Shown here piece by piece: positions 52,052 through 61,055 of a DNA stretch of 64,000 nucleotides. Made by a program: the position numbers and the translations under genes. Source of the DNA: Alcaligenaceae bacterium CGII-47 (GTDB lineage Bacteria; Pseudomonadota; Gammaproteobacteria; Burkholderiales; Burkholderiaceae_B); NCBI GenBank assembly GCA_019166125.1, contig JAHTBO010000004.1:148602-212601 (forward strand). Reading direction: 5' to 3'. Under the pieces are notes generated by a model that did no database searches, had not been told where the DNA came from, and worked only from the letters and a program-made list of their open reading frames with translations. Every line of letters begins with the position of its first letter. Position 1 is the stretch's first letter.

Positions 52052-53050
52052 TTGCGAAATATATTTTTTGATAATCGCTGGAACGGATCTCATGGGATAG
52101 GCCGTGTTTCTCGTATGCTTGAATCTAGACTGTTGTTGCGAAGATTAAATCTGTCAGGATCTCCAGTATCTCCATTTGACCCGATTAGGTTTGCTTGGCG
52201 AACATTGTTTTTACCGGCTGATTCATTGGTTTTTAGTCCTGGTTATAATTCGCCTTTATTTTGTCGGTTGCAGTTTATCTTTATTGTGCATGATTTAAAT
52301 CATATAGATAGATTAGAAAATACAAGCTTTTTAAAACGTGCATATTACCGTTTCGTTCTCAGAAGAGCTTGTAAATTTGCGCAAATAGTTTTTACGGTAT
52401 CTGAATTTTCGCGTAAGCGTATTATAGAATGGGCTGAAGTATCAGAGGATAAAGTAATAAATATTAGTAATGGAGTAGATGATATTTTTACTCCATTTGG
52501 TGAGTTATTTAGTCCTGGCTATCCCTATCTTCTGTGCGTAAGTAATCGAAAGCAACATAAAAATGAGATTAGGCTTATTCAGGCTTTCTCTGCTGCCAGT
52601 ATAGACAATAGCATTCATTTGATTTTTACGGGGAAACCTAATGAAGAGCTAATTGAATTGATAAAAACATTAGATCTTTGCGCTAAGATAGGATTTACGG
52701 GAAATATATCTGACGAGGACTTACCGAAACTTTATCGTGGAGCGTTAGCGCTGGTCTTTCCGTCGCTTTACGAAGGATTTGGTTTGCCTGTAATTGAAGC
52801 GATGGCTAGTGGCACGCCAGTGCTGACCTCAAATACTAGTGCTTTGCCCGAGGTGGCTGGAGATATTTCGGTTTTAGTCGATCCTACCTCCGTATCTGCA
52901 ATTGCTGGAGGAATTCAGAGCTTATGTAACGACTCCATATTGCGACAAGAACTTCGAGATAGAGGATTAGTGTGGGCGCAGAAATTTAGTTGGGATGTCG
53001 TGGCGTCGCGTGTGAAAGAAGCGATAGAAGCGTTGCCAGCAAAGAATTGA
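52052..53050 (+). CDS. Family 4 glycosyltransferase
   Basis: A 332-residue GT-B glycosyltransferase: N-terminal FFDNRWNGSHGIGRVSRMLESR, the middle FIVHDLNHID, and the C-terminal donor-binding FPSLYEGFGLPVIEAMASGTPVLTSNTSALPEVAGD with the E-x7-E pattern. The start is TTG at 52052, the only initiator giving the conserved N-terminus; no clear ribosome site is visible. Donor sugar unknown; with manC nearby, GDP-mannose is reasonable. Confidence 0.84.
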   Translation: MRNIFFDNRWNGSHGIGRVSRMLESRLLLRRLNLSGSPVSPFDPIRFAWRTLFLPADSLVFSPGYNSPLFCRLQFIFIVHDLNHIDRLENTSFLKRAYYRFVLRRACKFAQIVFTVSEFSRKRIIEWAEVSEDKVINISNGVDDIFTPFGELFSPGYPYLLCVSNRKQHKNEIRLIQAFSAASIDNSIHLIFTGKPNEELIELIKTLDLCAKIGFTGNISDEDLPKLYRGALALVFPSLYEGFGLPVIEAMASGTPVLTSNTSALPEVAGDISVLVDPTSVSAIAGGIQSLCNDSILRQELRDRGLVWAQKFSWDVVASRVKEAIEALPAKN

Positions 53051-53063
53051 GGAATTCCTGTAT

Positions 53064-54185
53064 ATGAAACTTGCGATTGTACACGACTGGCTGATCACTT
53101 ATTCCGGGGCTGAGCGTGTGTTAGCTGAAATGCTGCATATTTGGCCTGATGCAGATTTGTTTTCTGTAATTGATTTTCTGTGTAACTCTGATCGCGAAAT
53201 TATAGGAGGGAAGAGTTCTACTACGACCTTTATTCAACGAATGCCTGGCGCGCGTAAGTATTATCAATTATATTTGCCATTGATGACTTTAGCCATCGAA
53301 CAATTGGATCTATCTGGCTATGATGTGATTCTTAGTAGCAGTCACGCTGTTGCTAAGGGTGTTTTGGTCGGACCGGATCAGCTTCATATCTGTTATTGCC
53401 ACTCGCCGATACGTTACGCTTGGGATATGCAACATCAGTATCTTTCGGAGTCGGGACTTAGTCAGGGGATAAAGAGCATTCTTGCGAGAATGATGTTATA
53501 TAAGATTCGTAATTGGGATCATAGAACATCTAATGGGGTTGATTATTTTATATCAAATAGCAACTATATTGGACGACGAATTGCTAAAGCTTATCGGCGG
53601 AAATCTAAGACAATTTACCCGAATGTTGCAGTAGATGATTTCCCTCTACGCTCTGATAAGGATGATTTTTATCTGACTGCCTCCCGATTAGTTCCGTATA
53701 AAAAGGTGGATTTAATAGTGCGTGCTTTCGCAGGGATGCCGCAACGTCGATTGATAGTGATCGGGGATGGTCCGCAGGCTAAGCGAATCCGGGAATCGGC
53801 AACGTCTAACATCACGATGCTTGGCCATCGGCCATTTTCTGAGTTGTGCGATCACATGCAGCGTGCGCGAGCCTTTGTTTTTGCTGCAGAGGAAGACTTC
53901 GGTATTGTTTCGGTTGAAGCGCAGGCTTGCGGGACACCGGTTATAGCATTTGGGCGCGGGGGGTCTCGGGAAACCGTGATCGATGGCGTGACTGGAGTTC
54001 TGTTCGATGAGCAATCAGAGACATCAATCCGTAATGCAATTGAGAGCTTCGAAACGAATTTTAAGGGGGACGGTGAGGTGATTCGGAGACACGCTCAGCA
54101 GTTTTCAGCTACTCGATTTCGCAAAGAAATAGAGAGCTTTGTCGATGAAAAATATAAACTCTTTTTAACTGATAGTGGGCTATAA
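53064..54185 (+). CDS. Family 4 glycosyltransferase (WbaZ-like)
   Basis: A 373-residue GT-B enzyme with the start KLAIVHDWLITYSGAERVLAEMLHIWPDADLFSV found in WbaZ-like mannosyltransferases, then LHICYCHSPIRYAWDMQHQYL, FYLTASRLVPYKKVDLIVRAF, and EDFGIVSVEAQACGTPVIAFGRGGSRETVIDG. It is followed directly by manC, with no gap between stop and ATG. A GDP-mannose donor is therefore likely but not proven. Confidence 0.86.
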   Translation: MKLAIVHDWLITYSGAERVLAEMLHIWPDADLFSVIDFLCNSDREIIGGKSSTTTFIQRMPGARKYYQLYLPLMTLAIEQLDLSGYDVILSSSHAVAKGVLVGPDQLHICYCHSPIRYAWDMQHQYLSESGLSQGIKSILARMMLYKIRNWDHRTSNGVDYFISNSNYIGRRIAKAYRRKSKTIYPNVAVDDFPLRSDKDDFYLTASRLVPYKKVDLIVRAFAGMPQRRLIVIGDGPQAKRIRESATSNITMLGHRPFSELCDHMQRARAFVFAAEEDFGIVSVEAQACGTPVIAFGRGGSRETVIDGVTGVLFDEQSETSIRNAIESFETNFKGDGEVIRRHAQQFSATRFRKEIESFVDEKYKLFLTDSGL

Positions 54186-55604
54186 ATGGATGTAATAATA
54201 TCTCGGCCGATTATTTTAGCTGGAGGTTCCGGCACCCGCCTCTGGCCTTTATCGCGCGAGCATAAGCCCAAGCAGTTCCTGTCGTTGTTGGGCAGGGATT
54301 CTATGCTACAGCAGACTTTGCAGCGGCTGGAGGGTTTGGATGGCCAATCGCCCATCATTATCTGTAACGAGCAGCATCGCTTTCTAGCTGCTGAGCAGCT
54401 GCGGCAGAGCCTCGTTGAGGGTGCCAGTATCCTGTTGGAGCCTTGTGGTCGAAACACTGCGCCAGCAGTTGCTCTCGCAGCGCTGCATGCGATGCATGAT
54501 GGTGACGATCCACTGCTACTGGTACTGGCAGCTGACCACATCATCCAGGATGTATCGGCGTTCCAGCATGCTGTGTCCCAGGCTGCTGTATTGGCTATGC
54601 AAGATAAGCTCGTGACCTTTGGTATTGTTCCGACCAGGGCTGAGACCGGTTACGGTTATATCGAGCAGGGTGATCCTATCGGAGGGTTCGGTGCGCACGT
54701 GAGTCGTTTCGTCGAAAAGCCCGATGCCGATCACGCTGCAGAATATCTCGCCTCAGGGCGGTATTTCTGGAATAGTGGGATGTTTGTATTTAGAGCCAGC
54801 GTTTATCTGCAGGAGCTGGAGCGTTATCAACCCGCCATATTGGCTGCATGCCGTCAGGCGCTGGAGGCGGGCGCTCGCGATATGGATTTCGTACGTATCG
54901 ATAGATCCTCGTTTGAGGCTTGCCCTGCAGACTCCATCGATTATGCGGTCATGGAGCACACCGATGCGGCTGTCATGGTGACTCTGGGTGCTGGCTGGAA
55001 TGATTTAGGCGCTTGGGACGCTCTGTACGATATCCTGGATAAGGATGACAGTGGCAACACACTGCGTGGTGATGTGCTAGCCGAGCAGACGCAGAATACC
55101 CTGGTGCGCGCTGATAGTAGGCTAGTCGCGACGGTCGGTGTACAGGACCTGGTGGTGGTCGAGACCAAGGACGCAGTGTTGGTCGCCCATAAGGACCACG
55201 TGCAGGATGTCCGACAGATCGTAGAGCGCCTGCGGGCCGCGAATCGCACCGAGCACATCGTTCACCGTGAGGTCTATCGGCCCTGGGGGCTCTACGATTC
55301 GATCGATAAGGGCCATCGTTATCAGGTAAAACGCATCACGGTTAAGCCAGGCGCGAAGCTATCCGTACAAATGCACCATCACCGGGCCGAGCATTGGGTG
55401 GTGGTCAGCGGTACCGCGAAGGTCACGAATGGGGATAAGACCTATATCGTCACTGAAAACCAGTCTACCTATATACCGATCGGTCAGGTCCATTCGCTCG
55501 AGAACCCCGGCATGATTCCGTTGGAACTGATCGAGGTGCAGTCGGGATCCTATCTGGGTGAGGATGATATCGTGCGTTTTGAGGATCAGTACGGTCGAGT
55601 GTAG
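54186..55604 (+). CDS. manC: Mannose-1-phosphate guanylyltransferase / mannose-6-phosphate isomerase
   Basis: A 472-residue bifunctional enzyme: N-terminal nucleotidyltransferase ([53 protein letters not shown]) and C-terminal type II phosphomannose isomerase cupin ([47 protein letters not shown]). It supplies GDP-mannose. GC content rises strongly from here, marking the return to backbone composition. Its ATG follows the stop of the preceding glycosyltransferase; the opposite-strand wbaP gene ends 13 bases beyond it. Confidence 0.93.
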   Translation: MDVIISRPIILAGGSGTRLWPLSREHKPKQFLSLLGRDSMLQQTLQRLEGLDGQSPIIICNEQHRFLAAEQLRQSLVEGASILLEPCGRNTAPAVALAALHAMHDGDDPLLLVLAADHIIQDVSAFQHAVSQAAVLAMQDKLVTFGIVPTRAETGYGYIEQGDPIGGFGAHVSRFVEKPDADHAAEYLASGRYFWNSGMFVFRASVYLQELERYQPAILAACRQALEAGARDMDFVRIDRSSFEACPADSIDYAVMEHTDAAVMVTLGAGWNDLGAWDALYDILDKDDSGNTLRGDVLAEQTQNTLVRADSRLVATVGVQDLVVVETKDAVLVAHKDHVQDVRQIVERLRAANRTEHIVHREVYRPWGLYDSIDKGHRYQVKRITVKPGAKLSVQMHHHRAEHWVVVSGTAKVTNGDKTYIVTENQSTYIPIGQVHSLENPGMIPLELIEVQSGSYLGEDDIVRFEDQYGRV

Positions 55605-55617
55605 GGGGGCTTTACCT

Positions 55618-57177
55618 CTAATACGCTCCATCCTTCCCCAACACCACCCTCACCGTCTTGAACAATATTGCAATATCATGCCAGAGAGACCAGTTTTTAA
55701 CATACCAAGCATCAAAATAAACTCTGGTGTCGTAATCAACATCACTCCGCCCGCTAACCTGCCATAGGCCTGTCATGCCCGGCTTGATCATCAGATAGTA
55801 GTCGGCCTGCTCGCCGTATCGTTGCAATTCGTCTTCAACGACGGGGCGTGGGCCGACCAGACTCATGTCACCGCGCAGCACATTCCAAAGCTGCGGCAGT
55901 TCGTCCAGGCTGGTCCGTCGAAGGAATTGTCCAATTCGCGTGACGCGCGGGTCATCCTTGAGCTTATAGCTGGTTTCCCATTCTGCGCGTGCTGCTGGAT
56001 CATTGGCGAGCAATGCTTGTAGCCGTTCCTGCGAATCCAGCACCATCGATCGGTACTTCAGACATTTGAATCGGCGAAAGTCACGACCAATACGCTCGTG
56101 CCCGTAGATCGGTTGGCCACCGTCCCGATATATGTGTAGCCACAGGTAGGCTAAAAGCGGAGACAGCACAATCATCAGACTTACTGATCCGACAATGTCG
56201 AAAGTGCGCTTGATTATCCGTGCGGATCGCTTGCGTAAATTTTCGTGAATACGAAGGATCAAGATGTCGTGGCTGAATATGAACGACATGTCCGTACTAT
56301 TAAGCGGAACCCCACGGGTGGTTGGTATAACAGAGACTGCTCGGCAGTGCTGCAGCGTGGTCAACCTTATCCAGTCGTCGCGCTCCCGCGCCTGTTCATA
56401 TTCGACGGCGATAAAGTAGTGCGTATCCTCAGGATCGGTGTGAGCCCATAGGGCATTCTCGGTATGGAGGGTGGGAATGCCTAGGGTGGCGGGAATATCA
56501 TGTGCCGTACCTGACGCCACATGATAAAAATAGTGGACGTCGAGTCCCAATGAGCGTTCCTGGAGCAGTGCAGCGTGGGTATCCAGTGCGTTCTGACCTG
56601 AGCCAATAATGACACACTGCTTGCGCCATAGGTTTAGGCGGGTCAGCAGCCACTTCAGGCTGAATCGTGTCACCGGCAATAGGATTAGTACGGCGATCCA
56701 CGTATAGACCCAGGCATGCCGCGAGATCTGCCATTTCAGCAGGGCGCTGATCGCCAGATCGATGAACGCGAACACGAAAATCGTTATCAGCATCTGACGG
56801 AGCTCGAACCAAAAGGGGCGACGGTAGTTATAGTGGCGTAGTTGCACCCAAAACCACGCAACGCAACCGACCGATAGAGCGAGATGTAGCTTTAACCGTG
56901 CCTGGAACGTATCCACTGGAAAATAGGCATCTGGGTCACCTCGTATTAGAACGGCTAACCCTAATGCGACCCACAATCCTAGGTTGAATGCTGCGAGATC
57001 AGCCATCACCTGTATCCATGGGACGGCAACGCGCAGACGGGCACTGCGTGCTCTTGCGGGCAGCATGATGCCTGGCATTGATACCGATTTCTCTAATTCC
57101 ATGGCTCGTGGCAGTTCAGGTGTATTGGAAGTATGATGTGCAGTATTGTACCAATACATTTCAATCGTATCGTACAC
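55618..57177 (-). CDS. wbaP: Undecaprenyl-phosphate glycosyl-1-phosphate transferase (WbaP type)
   Basis: A 519-residue initiating transferase that puts a sugar-1-phosphate on undecaprenyl phosphate. Four or five N-terminal helices, a degenerate Rossmann (CoA-binding-like) middle domain ([20 protein letters not shown]), and the catalytic C-terminus: [68 protein letters not shown], ending GKDGAY as in WbaP. The start is uncertain: GTG 57177, ATG 57159 and ATG 57102 are in frame, none with a clear ribosome site. It is on the - strand, convergent with manC and divergent from the export genes. Galactose or glucose phosphate is the usual substrate. Confidence 0.9.
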   Translation of the reverse strand: MYDTIEMYWYNTAHHTSNTPELPRAMELEKSVSMPGIMLPARARSARLRVAVPWIQVMADLAAFNLGLWVALGLAVLIRGDPDAYFPVDTFQARLKLHLALSVGCVAWFWVQLRHYNYRRPFWFELRQMLITIFVFAFIDLAISALLKWQISRHAWVYTWIAVLILLPVTRFSLKWLLTRLNLWRKQCVIIGSGQNALDTHAALLQERSLGLDVHYFYHVASGTAHDIPATLGIPTLHTENALWAHTDPEDTHYFIAVEYEQARERDDWIRLTTLQHCRAVSVIPTTRGVPLNSTDMSFIFSHDILILRIHENLRKRSARIIKRTFDIVGSVSLMIVLSPLLAYLWLHIYRDGGQPIYGHERIGRDFRRFKCLKYRSMVLDSQERLQALLANDPAARAEWETSYKLKDDPRVTRIGQFLRRTSLDELPQLWNVLRGDMSLVGPRPVVEDELQRYGEQADYYLMIKPGMTGLWQVSGRSDVDYDTRVYFDAWYVKNWSLWHDIAILFKTVRVVLGKDGAY

Positions 57178-57187
57178 CGTTACGAGA

Positions 57188-57217
57188 TTGACAGTTCAGG
57201 GCGATATGCGCTCTAAT
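57188..57217 (+). promoter_or_regulatory. Sigma70-type promoter for the yjbE-like and export genes
   Basis: TTGACA (57188-57193), an exact -35 hexamer, is followed after 18 bases by TCTAAT (57212-57217), a 5/6 match to the -10 hexamer. It lies 41 bases before the yjbE-like ATG and inside the divergent gap with wbaP. Computed by eye. Confidence 0.6.
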
Positions 57218-57257
57218 CTGTAATCAAATATCACAGCAGGCACAGGGGGCCATTCTA

Positions 57258-57578
57258 ATGATTACCTTTAAGCAAATTTCGCTGCTCGTGGCCGCCTTGG
57301 CCTTTTCTGCTGTCGCGGCGGCTCAGGGTGCGGGTGAGGCCGGTGCCGCAGCAGGTGCCAGCGGTGGTGCGGGTGGTGGGGCGGGCGCCGCAGCAGGTGC
57401 TGCAGGCGCGGGCGCGGGCGGTGCCGCAGCGGGTGCGGGCGTCGCAGGGATTGCCGGTCTTTCCACTGGCATGGTCGTCGCAGGTGTTGCCGTCGCTGCT
57501 GGGGTGGCTGCTGCCGTGGCCAGTTCCTCAGGCGGCAGTGATACACCCTCCAGCCACACGCCGACCTCCCACCACTAA
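57258..57578 (+). CDS. Small Gly/Ala-rich secreted protein (YjbE/GfcA-like)
   Basis: A 106-residue protein with a Sec signal peptide (MITFKQISLLVAALAFSAVAAAQ), an extreme Gly-Ala segment (residues 24-65), a second hydrophobic stretch with glycine spacing (STGMVVAGVAVAAGVAAAVAS), and a Ser-Thr-His tail. Position before a yjbH gene and overall make-up match YjbE/GfcA of exopolysaccharide and group 4 capsule operons; low complexity makes sequence identity weak evidence. AGGGGG precedes the ATG. A terminator-like hairpin follows, so this gene may be expressed above the rest. Confidence 0.72.
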   Translation: MITFKQISLLVAALAFSAVAAAQGAGEAGAAAGASGGAGGGAGAAAGAAGAGAGGAAAGAGVAGIAGLSTGMVVAGVAVAAGVAAAVASSSGGSDTPSSHTPTSHH

Positions 57579-57596
57579 TCGATATCGTTCTCCCCG

Positions 57597-57628
57597 ACGC
57601 GCGGGCATCACCCGCGCGTTGTTTTGTC
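57597..57628 (+). terminator. Intrinsic terminator or attenuator after the yjbE-like gene
   Basis: A perfect 9-bp GC stem ACGCGCGGG/CCCGCGCGT (57597-57605 with 57611-57619), 5-nt loop, then TGTTTTGTCTTGT. It lies 19 bases past the stop codon and before yjbH, so it probably reduces readthrough into the export genes. Confidence 0.75.
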
Positions 57629-57679
57629 TTGTCGAGTTCCGGCTGAATTTACATGCATAGTGTGACAACGGGCGGGCAG

Positions 57680-59860
57680 ATGTCCGCTCGGTGGATTGTT
57701 CTGTGCGCTTTTGGCTTTTTATTGGTCATCGGGGTAGTCGCGGGGTCGATTGCCCGGGCGGACGTGCCCACGAGCATCGGCCTCACGGGTCTGATCAATA
57801 TGCCCTCTGGCCGCGCGGCGCCCGAAGGCACCTTATATGTGGGCTATAGCCGCGATGAACCCTATGGGGCGACCTACGGCGTGATGCAGCTGCTGCCGGG
57901 TCTGCAGCTTAGCGGCCGTTACACGCGTATTTCTGGGGTGCAGGGTTTTACCGATCCCAATACCGCCTATGGTTCGTTTAAGGATAAATCGGCAGGCTTT
58001 AAGTTGCGCCTGATCGAGGAAAATGCGTGGGGTCAGGGCTGGTTGCCAGAGGTCTCGGTAGGGATTGAGGACGTCCAGGGGACGTCTTTGTTCCGTAGCG
58101 AATTTATTGCTGCGACTAAACGTATCGAGGTAGGCAGTTTCGGCGCGATCGACGCGACGGTGGGCTATGGGCGTAAGCGTATCGATGGCCTATACGCAGG
58201 CGCGCGCTTCCGGCCGCGTGCGTGGCCCGCCTGGGCATTGGTGGCGGAATATGACCGCACGGATTATCGAGGTGATCTGTTCGCAGCGAGGACGGGTTTG
58301 AATCAGCGCAACACAGGTAGCCTAGGCCTGGGCCTCGAATACACCTGGGGGCCACTGACCCTTCAGGTGGCACGCCATCAGGATCGCTCTTCGTTTAACG
58401 TGTCGGTCGCGATTCCACTGCAAAGTCGTGAGTTCATTCCTAAGGTCGATGAGGTCGGTCCCTTTGCCGGGGGCGCCTGGGTGAGCGCTGCACCGCGTCC
58501 GACGGCGGCCATGTGGAGCGATGATCGCACCTATCGCCAGGGCTTGCTCTCGGATTTGCAGACCGAGGGCTTGCGTAGCGTACGCATGGCCTGGGTGCAG
58601 GGGGTGATGTCGCTGTCGGTGAGTAGTGGGCGCTATCGCTATCCCTCGCGCGGGGTGGGGCGCGTGGCGCGCCTGGCCATGGCCTATGCGCCGCTAGAAA
58701 CCCATACGCTAGAGATCACCTGGGAGGCCTCGGGTGTCGCGGGCATGACCTGGACGTTCTTTGATACGGCCACGCTACAGCGCTATTTCGCGGGCACGGC
58801 CACGCGTGCCGATCTGGCACAGGCCGTGACGGTGAGCTACGCTAATCCCGATGGCCGGACGCTGGCCAGTCGTGCCAATGATCTCGATATGGCGTTAGAT
58901 AGCATTGCGCTAGAACGTGCGGCGGGTGGCTCGGAGCTGCGTTGGGGGCTGGCGCGCTTTAGTATGGAGTCGCATCGCCAGACGTCATTTGGGGTGTCAC
59001 CGACGCTCAGCACGATTCTGAACGATCCCAGCGGGATTTTTAAATATGATCTGGGGGTGGCCGCCTCCGCTAACGTCAATCTGGCGCGTGGCCTGTGGCT
59101 GCGCGGTACGGTGCAGGGCTCGGTGTTGGAGAACGTCAGTGATGTGACGCAGTTATCCAATTCGGCCTTGCCTCATGTACGCTCGGATCTGGCGCTGTAT
59201 CGGCGCGCGGCTAAGGTTAAGGTCGGGCGGCTGTTGATCAATAAGTTCTGGCAGCCGGCCGAGCGGGTCTATGTGCGCGGCTCCGCCGGACTGTATGAGG
59301 AGATGTTTGCCGGGGCGGGCGCGCAGGTGCTGTATCTGGCGCCGGGCGGACGCTGGGCCTTTGACGGGGCGGTGGATGTGCTGCGTCAGCGCGATTATAA
59401 GGGCACGGGGTTCTTATCCTATCGTACGCATACCGCGATCGCGTCGGCCCATTACCGCCTGCCCTGGATCGAGGGCGCAACGGCCACGGTGCGCGCCGGG
59501 CGTTTCCTGGCCGGGGATCTGGGGGCGCGTCTGGAGTTGAAGCGCACCTTTAAGTCAGGCGTAGAGTTCGGCCTGTGGTACACGCGCACCAATGGCAATG
59601 ATGTGACCTCGCCGGGTACGCCGGATTCCCCGTATTTTGATAAGGGGCTATTTGTGCGGATCCCCTTAGGGACGATTCTAACGCGTGATACGAGTTCGTC
59701 AGCGTTTTTCTCGCTGGCGCCGTGGAATCGCGACGTCGGCCAGATGGTGGCCTCGCCGACTGATCTCTATGATCTGGCCGAGCATAGCTGGCTGGATAAT
59801 GCCTTGGATAACGACGGTTTGCGTGGCTTTGGTGACATACCGACAGAGGACACGCCATGA
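57680..59860 (+). CDS. yjbH: YjbH-domain outer-membrane protein
   Basis: A protein of about 726 residues of the YjbH/GfcD family: an outer-membrane beta-barrel lipoprotein-like family linked with exopolysaccharide secretion. Signal peptide MSARWIVLCAFGFLLVIGVVAGSIARA; then PTSIGLTGLINMPSGRAAPEGTLYVGYSRDEPYGATYGVMQLLPGLQLSGRYTR, and a late region with PYFDKGLFVRIPLGTILTRDTSS. No lipobox Cys is seen. ATG 57680, with GGGCGG shortly before it, gives a normal signal peptide; ATG 57653 adds nine polar residues. It overlaps the MORN gene by four bases. Confidence 0.85.
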   Translation: MSARWIVLCAFGFLLVIGVVAGSIARADVPTSIGLTGLINMPSGRAAPEGTLYVGYSRDEPYGATYGVMQLLPGLQLSGRYTRISGVQGFTDPNTAYGSFKDKSAGFKLRLIEENAWGQGWLPEVSVGIEDVQGTSLFRSEFIAATKRIEVGSFGAIDATVGYGRKRIDGLYAGARFRPRAWPAWALVAEYDRTDYRGDLFAARTGLNQRNTGSLGLGLEYTWGPLTLQVARHQDRSSFNVSVAIPLQSREFIPKVDEVGPFAGGAWVSAAPRPTAAMWSDDRTYRQGLLSDLQTEGLRSVRMAWVQGVMSLSVSSGRYRYPSRGVGRVARLAMAYAPLETHTLEITWEASGVAGMTWTFFDTATLQRYFAGTATRADLAQAVTVSYANPDGRTLASRANDLDMALDSIALERAAGGSELRWGLARFSMESHRQTSFGVSPTLSTILNDPSGIFKYDLGVAASANVNLARGLWLRGTVQGSVLENVSDVTQLSNSALPHVRSDLALYRRAAKVKVGRLLINKFWQPAERVYVRGSAGLYEEMFAGAGAQVLYLAPGGRWAFDGAVDVLRQRDYKGTGFLSYRTHTAIASAHYRLPWIEGATATVRAGRFLAGDLGARLELKRTFKSGVEFGLWYTRTNGNDVTSPGTPDSPYFDKGLFVRIPLGTILTRDTSSSAFFSLAPWNRDVGQMVASPTDLYDLAEHSWLDNALDNDGLRGFGDIPTEDTP

Positions 59861-60558
59861 TACGGTGCTGGATCGCGTGCATCGGTGCGTGGGCGGTGGT
59901 GTGGGCTCTGGCCGCGCCTGCAGCGGCGTCCCCGGCCTGTCGGGTCATCGATGCGGAGTTGCAGAATGAATATATCGGTGCCTGTCAGGATGGGCTGGCC
60001 CAGGGGCAGGGTATTGCGCGTGGGGGCGATGGCGCCTGGTATCGCGGCGGTTTTGATCAGGGCATGAAATCTGGCTACGGCGTGAAACTCTACGCCAATG
60101 GGGATGGCTATGCGGGTGATTGGCGTGAGGATCGACGCGAGGGGCAAGGGCGCTACGAGTATGGTGCGCGCTCACCCTGGCGCGGGGATGTCTATCAGGG
60201 CAGTTGGCGTAACGATCAGTTCAATGGCGAAGGGGTTTATATCTTTTTTCCTTCGGGGGATCGGTTTAAGGCCCAGTGGGTGGATGGCGGTACGCAGGAT
60301 ACCGGTACCACGACGGTGACGCGCCGTAAGCGCGCGCTCGAAACACTGGCACCTGTGCTGGGTCAACCCGGTCTGGCGGTATGCTCGGTGACAACGCAGG
60401 GTGCGGGACCGGATAATATTGCCCGCGGGCGGGTGGTCGATGCCTTGTCGGATCGTCTGCTTGTGGATATCGAGACCTCGGCAGTACTGGCGCGCTCGCC
60501 TGATCCTGCTTTGAACCCCCGCTGGGAGGTATTGACGGAATGGATGCAATGCCCGTAG
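59857..60558 (+). CDS. Secreted MORN-repeat protein
   Basis: A 233-residue protein with a signal peptide (about residues 1-24, cleavage near AAASP) and at least three MORN repeats: WYRGGFDQGMKSGYGVKLYANG, YAGDWREDRREGQGRYEYG and YQGSWRNDQFNGEGVYIFFPSG. The C-terminal 80 residues have no recognised domain. MORN repeats are usually scaffolds or membrane-binding. It is coupled to yjbH (ATGA) and overlaps the phosphatase gene by 19 bases, so it belongs to the polysaccharide export unit. Its role there is unknown. Confidence 0.8.
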   Translation: MIRCWIACIGAWAVVWALAAPAAASPACRVIDAELQNEYIGACQDGLAQGQGIARGGDGAWYRGGFDQGMKSGYGVKLYANGDGYAGDWREDRREGQGRYEYGARSPWRGDVYQGSWRNDQFNGEGVYIFFPSGDRFKAQWVDGGTQDTGTTTVTRRKRALETLAPVLGQPGLAVCSVTTQGAGPDNIARGRVVDALSDRLLVDIETSAVLARSPDPALNPRWEVLTEWMQCP

Positions 60559-61034
60559 ATCCACCTTTGATTCTCGTGATGTGTACCGGCAATATATGCC
60601 GCAGCCCCATGGCCGAGGCGCTGATGCGTCATCGTCTGGCCGAGCGCGGGATCGATGCCCGCGTGCTGTCGCGCGGCCTGGGGGCGCCTGTCGGGCGTGC
60701 GCCGCACCCTTTTGCGCTAAGCACAGCACTGCATTTTGGGGTGCCGATCGCCGACGATAAGCGCGCCGCCCAGGTGAATCCGGTAGACTTGCGCGTGGCG
60801 AGCGTGGTGCTGGTGATGGATACCGGTCATCGCCGCGAGGTCCAGCAGCGCTATCCGGCGGCGGGCGGTAAGACCTTTTTACTGCGCCATTGGGTCGACG
60901 GTCAGGATATTCCTGATCCCGTACGTGAGCCCGAGGCGGTATTCAGACAACAATGGCCCCTGATTGACGAGGGCTGCAGCAGCTGGATTGACCAGTTGCT
61001 GCAGGCACGCATGCTCTCACTCGCCAGACCCTGA
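60540..61034 (+). CDS. wzb: Low-molecular-weight protein-tyrosine phosphatase (Wzb-like)
   Basis: A 164-residue LMW-PTP with active-site loop VMCTGNICRSPMAEALM (Cys15, Arg21) and the general-acid Asp in DIPDPV. Such enzymes dephosphorylate the tyrosine cluster of Wzc and control polymer length or export. It lies just before wza and wzc, the normal partner genes. The start overlaps the MORN gene; ATG at 60549 is an alternative. Confidence 0.9.
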   Translation: MDAMPVDPPLILVMCTGNICRSPMAEALMRHRLAERGIDARVLSRGLGAPVGRAPHPFALSTALHFGVPIADDKRAAQVNPVDLRVASVVLVMDTGHRREVQQRYPAAGGKTFLLRHWVDGQDIPDPVREPEAVFRQQWPLIDEGCSSWIDQLLQARMLSLARP

Positions 61035-61055
61035 ACCAGAATATTTCATAATACG

